Assembly: GCF_001746365.1 (NCBI RefSeq)
Contig: NZ_MJAJ01000006.1
Coordinates: forward strand, 62,001 to 126,000
Direction: 5' to 3'
DNA from: Streptomyces sp. LUP30
GTDB taxonomy: Bacteria; Actinomycetota; Actinomycetes; Streptomycetales; Streptomycetaceae
DNA: 64,000 nucleotides
This document shows, one piece after another, positions 46,147 through 55,590 of the stretch (position 1 is the first letter of the stretch; each line of letters opens with the position of its first letter). Below the pieces are notes generated by a model. The model was not told the origin of the DNA and did no database searches. It saw only the letters and a list, made by a program, of their open reading frames with translations. A program made the position numbers and the translations under genes.

Positions 46147-47459
46147 AGGAGAACCTCGTCTCGCTGCTGATCCTCGACCTCGCTCTGATCATCGCTCTGG
46201 CGAAGGCGGCGGGCCGGCTGGCCCGGGCGCTCGGACAGCCACCGGTCATAGGGGAGATCGTGGCCGGGCTGCTGCTCGGCCCCACCCTCTTCGGCGGCGC
46301 GCTCTCCGGCACCCTGGTGCCGGTGGAGGTGCGGCCCTACCTCGGCGCCCTGGCCGATGTGGGCCTGGTGCTGTTCATGTTCGCGGTGGGCCTGGAGTTC
46401 GACTTCGAGCGTTTGCGCGGCTCGGGCCGTATGGCCGGCGCCGCTGTCGCCGGGGCGGCCCTCGTGCCGTTCGCCCTCGGACTCGGGCTCGGCTGGTATC
46501 TGCTGCGCACCTACGAGCCTCCCCACCGCACCGCGTTCCTGCTGTTCATCGGGGTCGCGGTGTCGGTGACGGCCTTCCCGGTGCTGGCCCGCATCCTGTC
46601 CGACCGGGGCATGAACGGGACCTGGCTGGGCTCCGTGGCCCTGTCCACCGCGGCGGTCTGCGACCTCGCGGCCTGGTCGATGCTCGCCGGCATCCAGGCC
46701 CTGGCAGGCGCGAGCGGGCACCAGTGGCGGGTGCTGCTGGTGGTGCCGTACGCGGCGGTGCTGTTCCTGCTGGTACGGCCGCTGCTCGGGCGGTACCTGG
46801 CCGGGGAGGGCGCGGCGGGGTCCCAGCCCGCCGGCACCTTCACCCTCGTACTGGTCGGCGCCCTGGTCTCCGCCGGGGTGACGCAGTGGATCGGCCTGCA
46901 CTTCGTGATGGGGGCGTTCCTGTTCGGGCTCGTGGTGCCGCGACGGGAGAAGACCTCCGCCGTGCGGGAGGAACTGCTGCAGCGCACCCAGCACATGACC
47001 GTGCTCCTGCTGCCCGTGTACTTCGTCGTCGCGGGCTTCAAGGTGGACCTCTCCGACATCGGCGCCGACGGACTGGTCCAGCTGGCCGCGATCTTCCTGG
47101 TGGCCGTCACCGGCAAGTTCGCCGGCACCTGGTTCGCCGCCCGGTCCTCGGGCATGTCACCCCGGGGCTCCGCGGTGCTGGCCTGTCTGATGAACACCCG
47201 CGGGCTGACCGAGCTCATCGCCCTGGGCATCGGCATGGAGGCGGGGCTGCTCGACCAGCGGCTCTACTCGCTCTTCGTCGTCATGGCGGTCGCCACGACG
47301 GCCATGACCGGCCCCGTGCTGCGGCTCCTGACGGGACGCGGCGACCAGGAACTCGAACTGGACTTCATCGTGCCCCCGCCCAGGCGGTCCGTCGAGTCCC
47401 CCGCCCCCGCGCGGCGCACCGTCCTGGCGCGTTCCGAGCCGCCCCGCACCCGCTGGTGA
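46143..47459 (+). CDS. Kef/NhaP-type cation:proton antiporter, copy 2
   Basis: 438 aa, ATG overlapping the previous stop (ATGA). About 12 membrane segments, with GQPPVIGEIVAGLLLGPTLFG near the start and LMNTRGLTELIALGIG near the end. It corresponds to the antiporter at 13407-14765; both close an operon. It could provide proton-coupled export or pH/cation protection for producers. Confidence 0.92.
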   Translation: MKENLVSLLILDLALIIALAKAAGRLARALGQPPVIGEIVAGLLLGPTLFGGALSGTLVPVEVRPYLGALADVGLVLFMFAVGLEFDFERLRGSGRMAGAAVAGAALVPFALGLGLGWYLLRTYEPPHRTAFLLFIGVAVSVTAFPVLARILSDRGMNGTWLGSVALSTAAVCDLAAWSMLAGIQALAGASGHQWRVLLVVPYAAVLFLLVRPLLGRYLAGEGAAGSQPAGTFTLVLVGALVSAGVTQWIGLHFVMGAFLFGLVVPRREKTSAVREELLQRTQHMTVLLLPVYFVVAGFKVDLSDIGADGLVQLAAIFLVAVTGKFAGTWFAARSSGMSPRGSAVLACLMNTRGLTELIALGIGMEAGLLDQRLYSLFVVMAVATTAMTGPVLRLLTGRGDQELELDFIVPPPRRSVESPAPARRTVLARSEPPRTRW

Positions 47460-47773
47460 GCGGGGCGGCTCCGCCCGCGGGGGAGAAGCGCCCGATTTGC
47501 GGCACTCGTTCCGCCGTGCATCAAGATGCCATGCAGCTTCCGCGTCGATAAGGGCGCTCCCTTCGACGGGCCGGTCTGGCACGGTTGTTCCGGGCACCAT
47601 TACGGAAACCGTCGAGAACTCGGAATACACCACAGTCCGGAAATGATCCGGCGCGGTGGTTCCGTGCGCCCGAAAACCGGCGCGCAGCTATTTCCTCGTG
47701 AAGTGAATCCATGAAGGTGATCCGGTGCGAGAAAGCCTCGGATACCTCGATTTTTTTCCAAGGGGTGAAGTCA
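47460..47773. other. 314-bp intergenic control region before the beta-lactam-synthetase-like operon
   Basis: It holds the conserved element at 47518-47544. No hairpin comparable to the other terminators and no credible small gene was seen. The ribosome site AGGGGTGAAG precedes the TTG at 47774. Confidence 0.55.
47518..47544. promoter_or_regulatory. Second copy of the candidate operator
   Basis: GCATCAAGATGCCATGCAGC (47518-47537) equals the left 20 bases of the palindrome at 39212 except for one base; the right outer arm (TTCCGCG) is not conserved. It lies 237-256 bases before the TTG start of the beta-lactam-synthetase-like gene. It links control of the tabtoxin-like operon with that of the peptide 2 operon. 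Confidence 0.5.
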
Positions 47774-49615
47774 TTGAGCGGCGTGGTGGGGTGGGCCGAT
47801 TTCCGGCGTGATCTGGGCGACCAGGGTGACGTCCTGCGGGCGATGACGGACACACTGCGTCACCGCGGCCCGGACACCGAGGACGTCTGGCTGTCCGCGC
47901 GGGCCGGCATCGGCCACCGGGGCCTGGCGACGACGGGTGAGCCCGACGACGTCCGGCCCGCCCGGGCCGAGACGGACCGGGGCACGGTGTACGTCGCGCA
48001 CGCCGGTGAGGTCTACGACGCGGACGCCCTGCGACGGGACGTGGAGGCGGCCGGAGGCCGGCCGCGGAACCGCTCCACCGCCGAACTGCTGCTCCAGGCC
48101 TACCTGCTGTGGGGCACCGGGTTCGCGGAGCGGGTCGACGGCACCTTCGGCCTCGCCGTCTGGGACGGCCGGGACCGCAGAATGCACCTGATCCGGGACC
48201 GGATCGGCATCAAACCCCTCTACTACCACGCGTACCCGGGCGGCGTCCTCTTCGCCTCCGAGCCCAAGGGCGTCCTCGCCCATCCCCGCTTCGAGGCACG
48301 CCTGGACCTCGCCAAGCTGCCCGTCGTCCTGCAGCCGAGGCTGGGCCTGCCCGGCGAGACCGCGCTCCAGGGCCTGTACGAGGTCCCGCCCGCCCACGTC
48401 GTCACCTTCACCGAGTCGGGCACCACACACCGCCGGTACTGGGAGCTGGTCAGCGAGCCGCACCACGACTCCTTCGAGGTGACGGCGCGCCGCGTGGCCG
48501 AACTGCTCGACGACGCGGTGCGCCGGCAGCTCGTCACGGACGTGCCGCTCGCCGCGATGCTCTCCGGTGGTGTGGACTCCACCTCCGTGGCCGCGCTCGC
48601 CGTGCGGGCGCTGCGCAAGGAGACCCCGGACCGCGAACTGCGCACGTACTGCGTACGGTTCGAGAGCGACCCGGCGCACTTCGTGGCCACCGAGCTGCGG
48701 CCCGACGTCGACGCGCCCTACGCCGCCGAGGCCGCCGACTTCATCGGCACCCGGCACACCACGCTCACCGCCACGCTCCAGGACGTCCTGGACGCCGTCC
48801 CGGCCACCCGGCGCGCCCGCGACCTGCCGGGCTGGGGTCAGTTCGACGCGTCGATGTACCTCATTTTCCAGCAGATCGGGCAGGGTGCGAAGGTCGCGTT
48901 GACGGGCGAGGCCGCCGACGAGATCTTCGGCGGGTACCCGTACTTCTTCAAGCCGGAGGTCGTCGGACGCGACGACTTCCCTTGGCTGGGCGACGGCCCC
49001 CGGCTCTCCCGGTTCCTCAGCCCCGGGCTGCTGGCCGAACTCGACCCGGCCGAGGACGAACGCGCCCGCTACAGCGAGCTGCTGCGCCGGGTGCCGCGGC
49101 TGCCCGGCGAGAGCGCCGAGGACGCCCGGATGCGGGAGGTGTTCTTCCTCGGGCTGGCCGGGCCGCTGTCGGTCATCCTCGACCGCAAGGAGCGCATGAG
49201 CATGGCGCACGGGCTCGACGTGCGCGTCCCGTTCTGCGATCGCCGGCTCCTGGAGTACGTCTGGAACGTGCCCTGGGCGCTGAAGTCACAGGGTGGGGTG
49301 AAGGGCCTGCTCAAGGCGGCCATGGCCGACGCCCTGCCGCCGAGCACGGTCAACCGCAGGAAGAGCGCCTACCCGCATGTGCAGAACCCGGTGTACGACC
49401 GGACGCTGATCCGTGAGGCCGCGCGGATCGCGGGCGACCGGCGGTCCCCGCTGTCCGGCCTGTTCGACGGCGCGGCGCTGACCGGGCTGATCGAGCAGAT
49501 CCGCGCGGGCGCGGTGCGCGGCGAGCTGCCCGGCGGCTCCAACCAGGCCGCGCTGCTGATCCAGCTCGTCGAACTGAGCCACTGGATGGACGAGTACCAG
49601 GTGTCCCTGCCCTGA
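47774..49615 (+). CDS. Asparagine-synthetase-like beta-lactam synthetase candidate
   Basis: 613 aa from a TTG at 47774 (AGGGG 5 bases upstream; GTG at 47765 possible). The N-terminal domain is class II glutamine-amidotransferase-like (SGVVGWADF, MTDTLRHRGPD), but Ser stands where the essential Cys2 would be, so glutamine hydrolysis is not expected. The ATP site AMLSGGVDSTS and the C-terminal STVNRRKSAYPHVQNP loop are intact. Loss of this Cys is a mark of beta-lactam synthetases, which cyclise a beta-amino acid after adenylation. The neighbouring LysA/DapD/DapC/TauD set matches tabtoxin genes, where TblS is of this type. Confidence 0.82.
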   Translation: MSGVVGWADFRRDLGDQGDVLRAMTDTLRHRGPDTEDVWLSARAGIGHRGLATTGEPDDVRPARAETDRGTVYVAHAGEVYDADALRRDVEAAGGRPRNRSTAELLLQAYLLWGTGFAERVDGTFGLAVWDGRDRRMHLIRDRIGIKPLYYHAYPGGVLFASEPKGVLAHPRFEARLDLAKLPVVLQPRLGLPGETALQGLYEVPPAHVVTFTESGTTHRRYWELVSEPHHDSFEVTARRVAELLDDAVRRQLVTDVPLAAMLSGGVDSTSVAALAVRALRKETPDRELRTYCVRFESDPAHFVATELRPDVDAPYAAEAADFIGTRHTTLTATLQDVLDAVPATRRARDLPGWGQFDASMYLIFQQIGQGAKVALTGEAADEIFGGYPYFFKPEVVGRDDFPWLGDGPRLSRFLSPGLLAELDPAEDERARYSELLRRVPRLPGESAEDARMREVFFLGLAGPLSVILDRKERMSMAHGLDVRVPFCDRRLLEYVWNVPWALKSQGGVKGLLKAAMADALPPSTVNRRKSAYPHVQNPVYDRTLIREAARIAGDRRSPLSGLFDGAALTGLIEQIRAGAVRGELPGGSNQAALLIQLVELSHWMDEYQVSLP

Positions 49616-49663
49616 CCGGTAACCGCCTGACGTCACGACCGAATTCCCAGGGAGTCCCCACTC

Positions 49664-50503
49664 ATGCTTGAACTGGTCCCCATCACCGACGGCATCGGTA
49701 CGGAAGTCCGCGGTATCGACGTCTCCGGCCCGATCTCCGACCGCGACTTCGACCGGATCCACCAGGCCTGGATCGACACCACGATCCTGCTGTTCCGCGG
49801 CCAGACGATGACGCCGGCCCAGCACATCGAGTTCACCCGGCGCTTCGGCGAGGTCTGCGCCTACACCCGTTCGCAGTTCAACCACGATGAGCACCCCGAG
49901 ATCCTGATCCTGTCCAACCTCAGCCGCGACGGAAAGCCGATCGGCTCCGCGTACAGCGGGCGGGTGTGGCACAGCGACGGCGCCTATCTGACGGACCCCC
50001 CGGTCGGGTCGATGCTCTACGCCCGCGAGGTCCCGCCCGAGGGCGGCGACACCTGGTACGGCAACATGTTCGCCGCCTACGAGGCGCTGCCACCGTCGGT
50101 CAAGGAGCGCATCGAGGACCTCAAGGTGGTCATCAGCCGGGTCCGGTCCCGGCCCTACAACTACCCCGACCGCCCCGCGCCCACCGAGCGGGAACGCGCC
50201 GAGTGGACCGACGTCATCCACCCGCTGGTACGCGTCCACGAGGAGAACGGCCGCAGGGCGCTGTACGCCGGCGGGAACGTGCCGTGGCACATCGAGGGCC
50301 TGTCCGAGGACGAGAGCGCGCCCCTGATCACCTACCTCCAGGAGTTCTCGGTGCAGCCCCGCTTCACCTACCGCCACCGGTGGCAGGTCGGCGACATCAT
50401 GCTGTGGGACAACCGCAGCGCCATGCACCGGGCCACCTACTACGACCACGTGAAACACCGCCGGCTGATGCACCGTACGACCATCTCGGGGCGGCGCTCA
50501 TGA
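49664..50503 (+). CDS. TauD/clavaminate-synthase-type 2OG-Fe(II) oxygenase
   Basis: 279 aa, ATG start. Triad: VWHSDGAY (H-x-D), MLWDNRSAMHRATYYD (second His), RRLMHRTTISG (2OG Arg). The length fits TauD enzymes. Tabtoxin clusters carry a clavaminate-synthase-like oxygenase (TblC, from memory), so hydroxylation next to the beta-lactam or oxidation of a methyl group is a likely role. It overlaps the next gene by 4 bp. Confidence 0.92.
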   Translation: MLELVPITDGIGTEVRGIDVSGPISDRDFDRIHQAWIDTTILLFRGQTMTPAQHIEFTRRFGEVCAYTRSQFNHDEHPEILILSNLSRDGKPIGSAYSGRVWHSDGAYLTDPPVGSMLYAREVPPEGGDTWYGNMFAAYEALPPSVKERIEDLKVVISRVRSRPYNYPDRPAPTERERAEWTDVIHPLVRVHEENGRRALYAGGNVPWHIEGLSEDESAPLITYLQEFSVQPRFTYRHRWQVGDIMLWDNRSAMHRATYYDHVKHRRLMHRTTISGRRS

Positions 50504-52110
50504 CGCGCTTCGACTACGTCGTCGTCGGGGCCGGAGCCGCGGGCTGCGTGCTGGCCGGCCGGCTCACCGAGGACCCCGCGATCCGGGTGCTGCTGCTGGA
50601 GTCGGGCACCGAACGGCGCAGCCCGCTGCTGACCGTCCCCGCCGCGGAGACGGTGCTGATGGGCAACCCCAAGTACGACTGGTGCTTCGAGACCGACGCC
50701 GACCCCACGATCGACGGCCGCAGCCTGAGCATCCCCCGCGGCCGGCTGCTCGGCGGATCCAACGCGATCAACGGCATGATCTTCGTGCGCGGCCAGCGGG
50801 AGGACTACGACGACTGGGAGCGGCTCGGCAACCCCGGCTGGTCCTGGGAGGGCGTTCTGCCCTACTTCCGCAGCATGGAGCGCGCCACTGCCTTCGCGAG
50901 CGGCAGCCGCGGCCACTCCGGGCCGATCTCGGTCGGCGAGCCGCGCGACCGGGACGAGCTGACCGAGGCGTTCCTCGACGCGGCGGCGAAGGCCGGCTAT
51001 CCACGGAACCCGGACTACAACTCCGGCGACCAGGAGGGCTTCGGCTACTACCAGGTCAACCACGAGGACGGGCGCCGCTCCTCCGCCCTCGGCACCTACC
51101 TCAAGGAGGCCAGGAAGCGCCCGAACCTCACCCTGGTCACCGATTCGCACGTCACCCGGCTCCTGTTCGAGGGCACCCGGTGCACCGGGGTCGCCTTCCG
51201 CGACGGAGACGCCGACCGCACGGTCCGCTGCGGCCGGGAGGTCATCGTCAGCGCCGGGGCCGTCCAGTCCCCGCAACTGCTGGAGCTCTCCGGCGTCGGT
51301 TCCGCGCAGATCCTGGGCGAGGCCGGCGTACCGGTGGTGCACCACCTGCCCGGAGTCGGCGAGAACTTCCGCGACCACTTCGCCGCCCGCCTGAGGTGGC
51401 GGGTGCGCCGGCCGATCACCTTCAACGAGCGCTCCCGCGGACTCGCTCTGGCCCGCGAGGTGGGCCGGTACCTGCGCGAGCGCCGGGGGCTGCTCAGCCT
51501 GCCCATCGCCCTGGGCTACGGCTTCGTCCGCTCCATGCCCGAACTCACCCGCCCCGACCTGCAGTTCCACTTCGCGCCGGCGAGCTACGGCGGCGGCAGG
51601 AGCAGGCGCCTGGACACCGAGCCGGGCATGACCCTCGGCGTGTATCCGCTGCGGCCCGAGTCCAAGGGGTCCATCCACATCCGCTCCCGCAACCCGATGA
51701 CCGCGCCGGCCATCCGTCCCCGCTTCCTGGAGTCCGAACGCGACCGGGCCACCCTGATCGAGGGCATGCGCATCGGCCGGCGGATCGTGGAGGGGTCGAG
51801 CCTGGACGACTACCGCGCGTTCGAGCTGATGCCCGGCAGCGAGGTGCGCACGGACGACGAACTGCTCGCCTACGCCCGTGAACACGGCGACACCTCCTAC
51901 CACCCGGTCGGCACCTGCCGGATGGGCGACGACGAGATGGCCGTGGTGGACGCGCGGCTGCGCGTGCGCGGCATGCACGGACTGCGGGTCGTCGACGCGT
52001 CCGTGATGCCCGTGATGGTCTCGGGCAACACCAACGCCGCCAGCATGATGATCGGCGAAAAGGGCGCGGCGCTGGTCCTGGAGGACCACCGGGAACGCGA
52101 CCGCGCCTGA
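50500..52110 (+). CDS. GMC-family FAD oxidoreductase
   Basis: 536 aa, ATG start in ATGA overlap. FAD motif VVGAGAAGCVLAGRL, RGRLLGGSNAINGMIFVRG, GAVQSPQLLELSGVG, and the active-site pair in SYHPVGTCRMG (His) and SGNTNAASMMIGEKGA (Asn). The family oxidises alcohols and choline-like substrates. Here it may oxidise a hydroxyl on the way to the carboxylate needed for ring closure. Confidence 0.93.
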   Translation: MTRFDYVVVGAGAAGCVLAGRLTEDPAIRVLLLESGTERRSPLLTVPAAETVLMGNPKYDWCFETDADPTIDGRSLSIPRGRLLGGSNAINGMIFVRGQREDYDDWERLGNPGWSWEGVLPYFRSMERATAFASGSRGHSGPISVGEPRDRDELTEAFLDAAAKAGYPRNPDYNSGDQEGFGYYQVNHEDGRRSSALGTYLKEARKRPNLTLVTDSHVTRLLFEGTRCTGVAFRDGDADRTVRCGREVIVSAGAVQSPQLLELSGVGSAQILGEAGVPVVHHLPGVGENFRDHFAARLRWRVRRPITFNERSRGLALAREVGRYLRERRGLLSLPIALGYGFVRSMPELTRPDLQFHFAPASYGGGRSRRLDTEPGMTLGVYPLRPESKGSIHIRSRNPMTAPAIRPRFLESERDRATLIEGMRIGRRIVEGSSLDDYRAFELMPGSEVRTDDELLAYAREHGDTSYHPVGTCRMGDDEMAVVDARLRVRGMHGLRVVDASVMPVMVSGNTNAASMMIGEKGAALVLEDHRERDRA

Positions 52111-52151
52111 CCGGGCAGGGCAGCAACTCCACATCCAGAACAGGAGGTTCC

Positions 52152-53534
52152 ATGTCTGAAAAGCTCACGGCGGACCGTTTCGAACACACCGCCAACGTCG
52201 AACGCACCGGTTCGTACCGCGCGCGCCGCAGCGCCTTCTGGCCCCCGTCCGCCTCCTACGCGCTCAGCTGCCTGGACCTCGCCGGGGCGACCCCCGACCT
52301 CGGCGACGGCTTCCGCCGGGCGCTGGCCGGCCTCGAGCGCACGATCGAGACCGAGTGGCATGCCGTCAAGGAGATCGGGATCCCGTCCCGCCGCCGCTTC
52401 AACGACCCGACGGCGGCCGCCGAGGCCCTGCGCGAGGTCGCCCGGCATCTGCCGGGCGCGGCCGACCGGCGCGCCGCCGAGCTGCGCGCCGACGCGGTCC
52501 AGCGCGGCTACGACGACACCATTCTCGAGGAACTCGCTTCGCTGAAGGAGGAGTTCACCGTCGTCGCCGGACAGATCTCCACCTGGTACGGCAAGGACCC
52601 CCGGGGCCTGCCCACGGCCTTCGCGTGCCGCGCCGACACGGACCGCCAGGAACACGTCGACCGGGCGCTGGGCCTGCGCGAGGAGGCGGCCGCCTATCTG
52701 CGCGGCCTCCACGCCGACCTGCGGCTCGGCGAGATGCCGGCCTTCGGCGCGGCCGAGCTGTTCTTCATGGCCGGTGAGGGCGACCTGCACCCCAAGCACA
52801 TCGCCTACTTCCTGCCCGAGGACGAGGGCGTGAAGTACTCGCCGTTCAAGAAGACGTACTACTTCGCCAACACCCACCGGGCGCTGCTGGAGACGGTCTC
52901 CGCACCGCTGGCCGCCCGCCACCTCACGGCCGGCCCGCGCTTCGACCCGGCCGACGAGAGGTTCGCCGCCATCCCGGTCCTCGGAGTGCTCGGGCACGAA
53001 CTGGGCCACTTCGTCCACCGGCCGGCGACCGATTTCAAGGACCTCAACGCCGAGGACCGCTGGGCCTCCGTGGTCCTCCAGGAGGTCGCCGCCGACGTCT
53101 TCGGCATCCTGATCCTGGCCGAGGTCTGGGCACCGCGGCTGGGCATCGACACCGAGGACTGCCTCGCCTACTACCTCGCCGAGTGCCTGCGCTACCTCGA
53201 CCGAGGCCTGGGCCACTTCCCGGACAGCGACGGCATGTACCTGCAGCTGTCCTACTTCACGCAACTCGGCGCTCTGGAAACCGACCCGGACGGCGCGCCC
53301 CGCCTGACCGGCGAACCCGGCGCCGTCCTGGCCGCCCTGCGCTCGCTGGCGCGGGTCCTGGCCGACACCCTCCTCGCCACGGACACCGGACGGGCGGTCC
53401 GCCTGCACGAGGCCTTCGGCCCGGCGACCGCGGCCCCGCTGGCCCCCCTCGTCGAGGGACTGCGCGGTGGGCCGCTGCGCTCCATCGAGTACACCCAAGA
53501 GCACCTCCACACCTCCGCCACTGCAGCCTCCTGA
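52152..53534 (+). CDS. HExxH-type putative metalloenzyme of unknown role
   Basis: 460 aa, ATG with AGGAGG upstream. Motif GVLGHELGHFVH (HExxH) and, about 35 residues later, QEVAADVFG with a Glu that could be the third zinc ligand (gluzincin pattern). There is no signal peptide, so a cytoplasmic role. The rest is helical (LEELASLKEEFTVVAG) and unfamiliar. Tabtoxin clusters include a zinc peptidase (TabP), but that is a release enzyme; this one may be unrelated. Confidence 0.75.
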   Translation: MSEKLTADRFEHTANVERTGSYRARRSAFWPPSASYALSCLDLAGATPDLGDGFRRALAGLERTIETEWHAVKEIGIPSRRRFNDPTAAAEALREVARHLPGAADRRAAELRADAVQRGYDDTILEELASLKEEFTVVAGQISTWYGKDPRGLPTAFACRADTDRQEHVDRALGLREEAAAYLRGLHADLRLGEMPAFGAAELFFMAGEGDLHPKHIAYFLPEDEGVKYSPFKKTYYFANTHRALLETVSAPLAARHLTAGPRFDPADERFAAIPVLGVLGHELGHFVHRPATDFKDLNAEDRWASVVLQEVAADVFGILILAEVWAPRLGIDTEDCLAYYLAECLRYLDRGLGHFPDSDGMYLQLSYFTQLGALETDPDGAPRLTGEPGAVLAALRSLARVLADTLLATDTGRAVRLHEAFGPATAAPLAPLVEGLRGGPLRSIEYTQEHLHTSATAAS

Positions 53535-53547
53535 AAGCGGGACGACG

Positions 53548-54246
53548 ATGATCACCGGGACTCGGCAGGACCTCGACAGCGTGCGCGACTACTACACCAC
53601 CCGGCGCGCGGTGGAAGACGGCGAGGCGACCATCTACGCCATCTGGGAGAGGGGAGAGGCATTCAACGACTCGGTCACCCCGTCGACGTACGTGCCCGAG
53701 TACCGCTCCCACATGGCGCTCAAGCTGCTCTCGCTCACGCAGGACGGCGCCCGTGTCTTCTCGCTGGGCTGCGGCAACGCCGCCGTGGAAGGGGTCGTCG
53801 CCGGCCTCAACCGGGTGGTGCGCGGTATCGACTTCAACGAGGAGGCCGTCGGACTCGCCCGGGACAAGGGCGTGGACGCTTTCACCGCCGACTACTTCAG
53901 CCTGCTGCCGTCCGACGTCGAGGGCACCGACCTCATCTACGCCGACGGGTTCTTCGGCCATCTCTTCGACGAGAAGCGGGAGATCGGCCCCGCCCTGGAC
54001 AAACTCGCCTCCCTGAAGCCCAAGTCGGGCTCCTACCTGGTCGTCTCCAACGACGCACCGGCCGACCCCGACGCGCCGTTCGCCCCGCACGAGCGGGTCC
54101 AGGACTTCTGGTTCCTGTCCAAGGACTATCTCCAGAACCGGCTGGCGGACATCGGCTGCACACCGGTGGAGAGCTACTACTTCCCGTACCTGCGACCCCT
54201 CAGCGGCATGCGCAACCGCACCGTCTGCGTGGCCCGGGTCCCGTAA
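53548..54246 (+). CDS. SAM-dependent class I methyltransferase
   Basis: 232 aa, ATG start. SAM site ARVFSLGCGNAAVEGVVAGLN, then VRGIDFNEEAVGLARDKGV and LIYADGFFGHLF. N-terminal residues DYYTTRRAVEDGEATIYAIWERGEAFNDSVTP form a cap. Labelling studies (recalled) place the methionine methyl in the tabtoxin lactam carbonyl, so a C-methyltransferase is expected in such a pathway and this gene is a good candidate. Confidence 0.85.
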   Translation: MITGTRQDLDSVRDYYTTRRAVEDGEATIYAIWERGEAFNDSVTPSTYVPEYRSHMALKLLSLTQDGARVFSLGCGNAAVEGVVAGLNRVVRGIDFNEEAVGLARDKGVDAFTADYFSLLPSDVEGTDLIYADGFFGHLFDEKREIGPALDKLASLKPKSGSYLVVSNDAPADPDAPFAPHERVQDFWFLSKDYLQNRLADIGCTPVESYYFPYLRPLSGMRNRTVCVARVP

Positions 54247-54285
54247 CCACCATCGGTCGTCCGTCCCGTTGCGAAGGGGAACACC

Positions 54286-55590
54286 TTGCCCATAGCCGAT
54301 GGGTTCGAGCGGCGCCTGCGGCCGCTCCTCGCAGATATCGTCGCCGTCTACGGCACCCCGTTCCACCTCTACGACGCCCGGGGCATCATCGACACCCACC
54401 GTGCGATGGCCGCCGCCTTCGCCGGCGAGCCCTACCGTCAGCACTTCGCGGTCAAGGCCCTGCCCAACCCCGCCGTGCTCTCCCTGCTGCTGGCGGAGGG
54501 CAGCGGACTCGACTGCGCCTCGCCGGTCGAGCTGGAACTGGCCCAGGAGGTCGGGGCCGGCGCCGGCGACATCGTCTTCACCTCCAACAACACCACGCCT
54601 CAGGAGTACGAACTCGCCCTGAAAACGGGGGCCTTGGTCACCTTCGACGACCGCTCGCTCCTCGACCGGGCCGACGTCCTGCCGGAGACCGTCGCCTTCC
54701 GGGTCTCACCGCACGGGCTGTCCGCCGGCTCCCGCCTCATGGGCGACGCGCAGGCGACGAAGTTCGGAGTGCCGGTGAGCGACCTCGCCGACGCCTACCG
54801 AGAGGCCCGTCGGCGCGGCGTCACCCGCTTCGGCATCCACGGCATGACCTGCGCCAACGAACTCGACGTGGGCCGGGCGGCGCGCGCCGCCGCGGACGTG
54901 ATCGAACTGGGCGCGCGGATCGCCGAGGACGTGGGCATCACGTTCGACTACGTCAACGTCGGCGGCGGCCTCGGCATCCCCTACCGCCCCGAGGAGCGGC
55001 CGTTCGACTTCACGGCCTACGCGGACGCCATCCTGGCCGCCCGCCGCCGCTTCTTCCCCCGCACGGCGCCCCGGATCCTGATGGAGTGCGGACGGTACGT
55101 CACCGGCCCGCACGGCGTCCTGGTGACCCGCGTCGTCAACCGGTGCCGCAAGAACCGGGAGATCGTCGGTGTGGACGCGTCGATGTCCGCGCTGATGCGC
55201 CCCGGGTTCTACGGCGCCTACCACCACGTCAGCCTGCCCTTCGCCGGCGGACGGCCCGAGGCGTGCTACGACGTCGTCGGCTCGCTCTGCGAGAACATGG
55301 ACAAGTTCGCCGTCGACCGGACGCTGCCCGACCCCCGGATCGGCGACATCGCCCTCGTGCACGACACCGGCGCCCACGGGCACGCGATGGGCTTCACCTA
55401 CAACGGGCGGCTGCGCCCCGCCGAACTGCTGCTCACACCGGACGGCGACGTCGTCGAGATCCGCCGTGCCGAACGGTACGAGGACTACGTCGCCACCGTC
55501 CGCCCGCAGCCCGTTCCCGTCCTGAGCGCACCGGCCCGCCCCGCTGCCCGGGAGCCACACACCGCAGGCGAACAGGAGCCGACGGCATGA
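54286..55590 (+). CDS. LysA-like PLP decarboxylase-fold enzyme (TabA-like)
   Basis: 434 aa, TTG start with GAAGGGGA 5 bases before. Fold-type III: PLP Lys in HFAVKALPNP, GLDCASPVELELA, NVGGGLGIPY, Cys in GSLCENMDKFA, and HDTGAHGHAMGFTYNGRLRPAELL. It is close in form to diaminopimelate decarboxylase (about 420 aa). In the tabtoxin cluster TabA is a LysA-like protein whose exact reaction is not settled. The next gene overlaps by 4 bp. Confidence 0.88.
   Translation: MPIADGFERRLRPLLADIVAVYGTPFHLYDARGIIDTHRAMAAAFAGEPYRQHFAVKALPNPAVLSLLLAEGSGLDCASPVELELAQEVGAGAGDIVFTSNNTTPQEYELALKTGALVTFDDRSLLDRADVLPETVAFRVSPHGLSAGSRLMGDAQATKFGVPVSDLADAYREARRRGVTRFGIHGMTCANELDVGRAARAAADVIELGARIAEDVGITFDYVNVGGGLGIPYRPEERPFDFTAYADAILAARRRFFPRTAPRILMECGRYVTGPHGVLVTRVVNRCRKNREIVGVDASMSALMRPGFYGAYHHVSLPFAGGRPEACYDVVGSLCENMDKFAVDRTLPDPRIGDIALVHDTGAHGHAMGFTYNGRLRPAELLLTPDGDVVEIRRAERYEDYVATVRPQPVPVLSAPARPAAREPHTAGEQEPTA

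Noticed and set aside
47526..47714. A 62-codon frame before the beta-lactam-synthetase-like gene as a third small peptide
   Set aside because: No signal-like stretch, no DTGWG ending, and it begins inside the candidate operator; probably chance.
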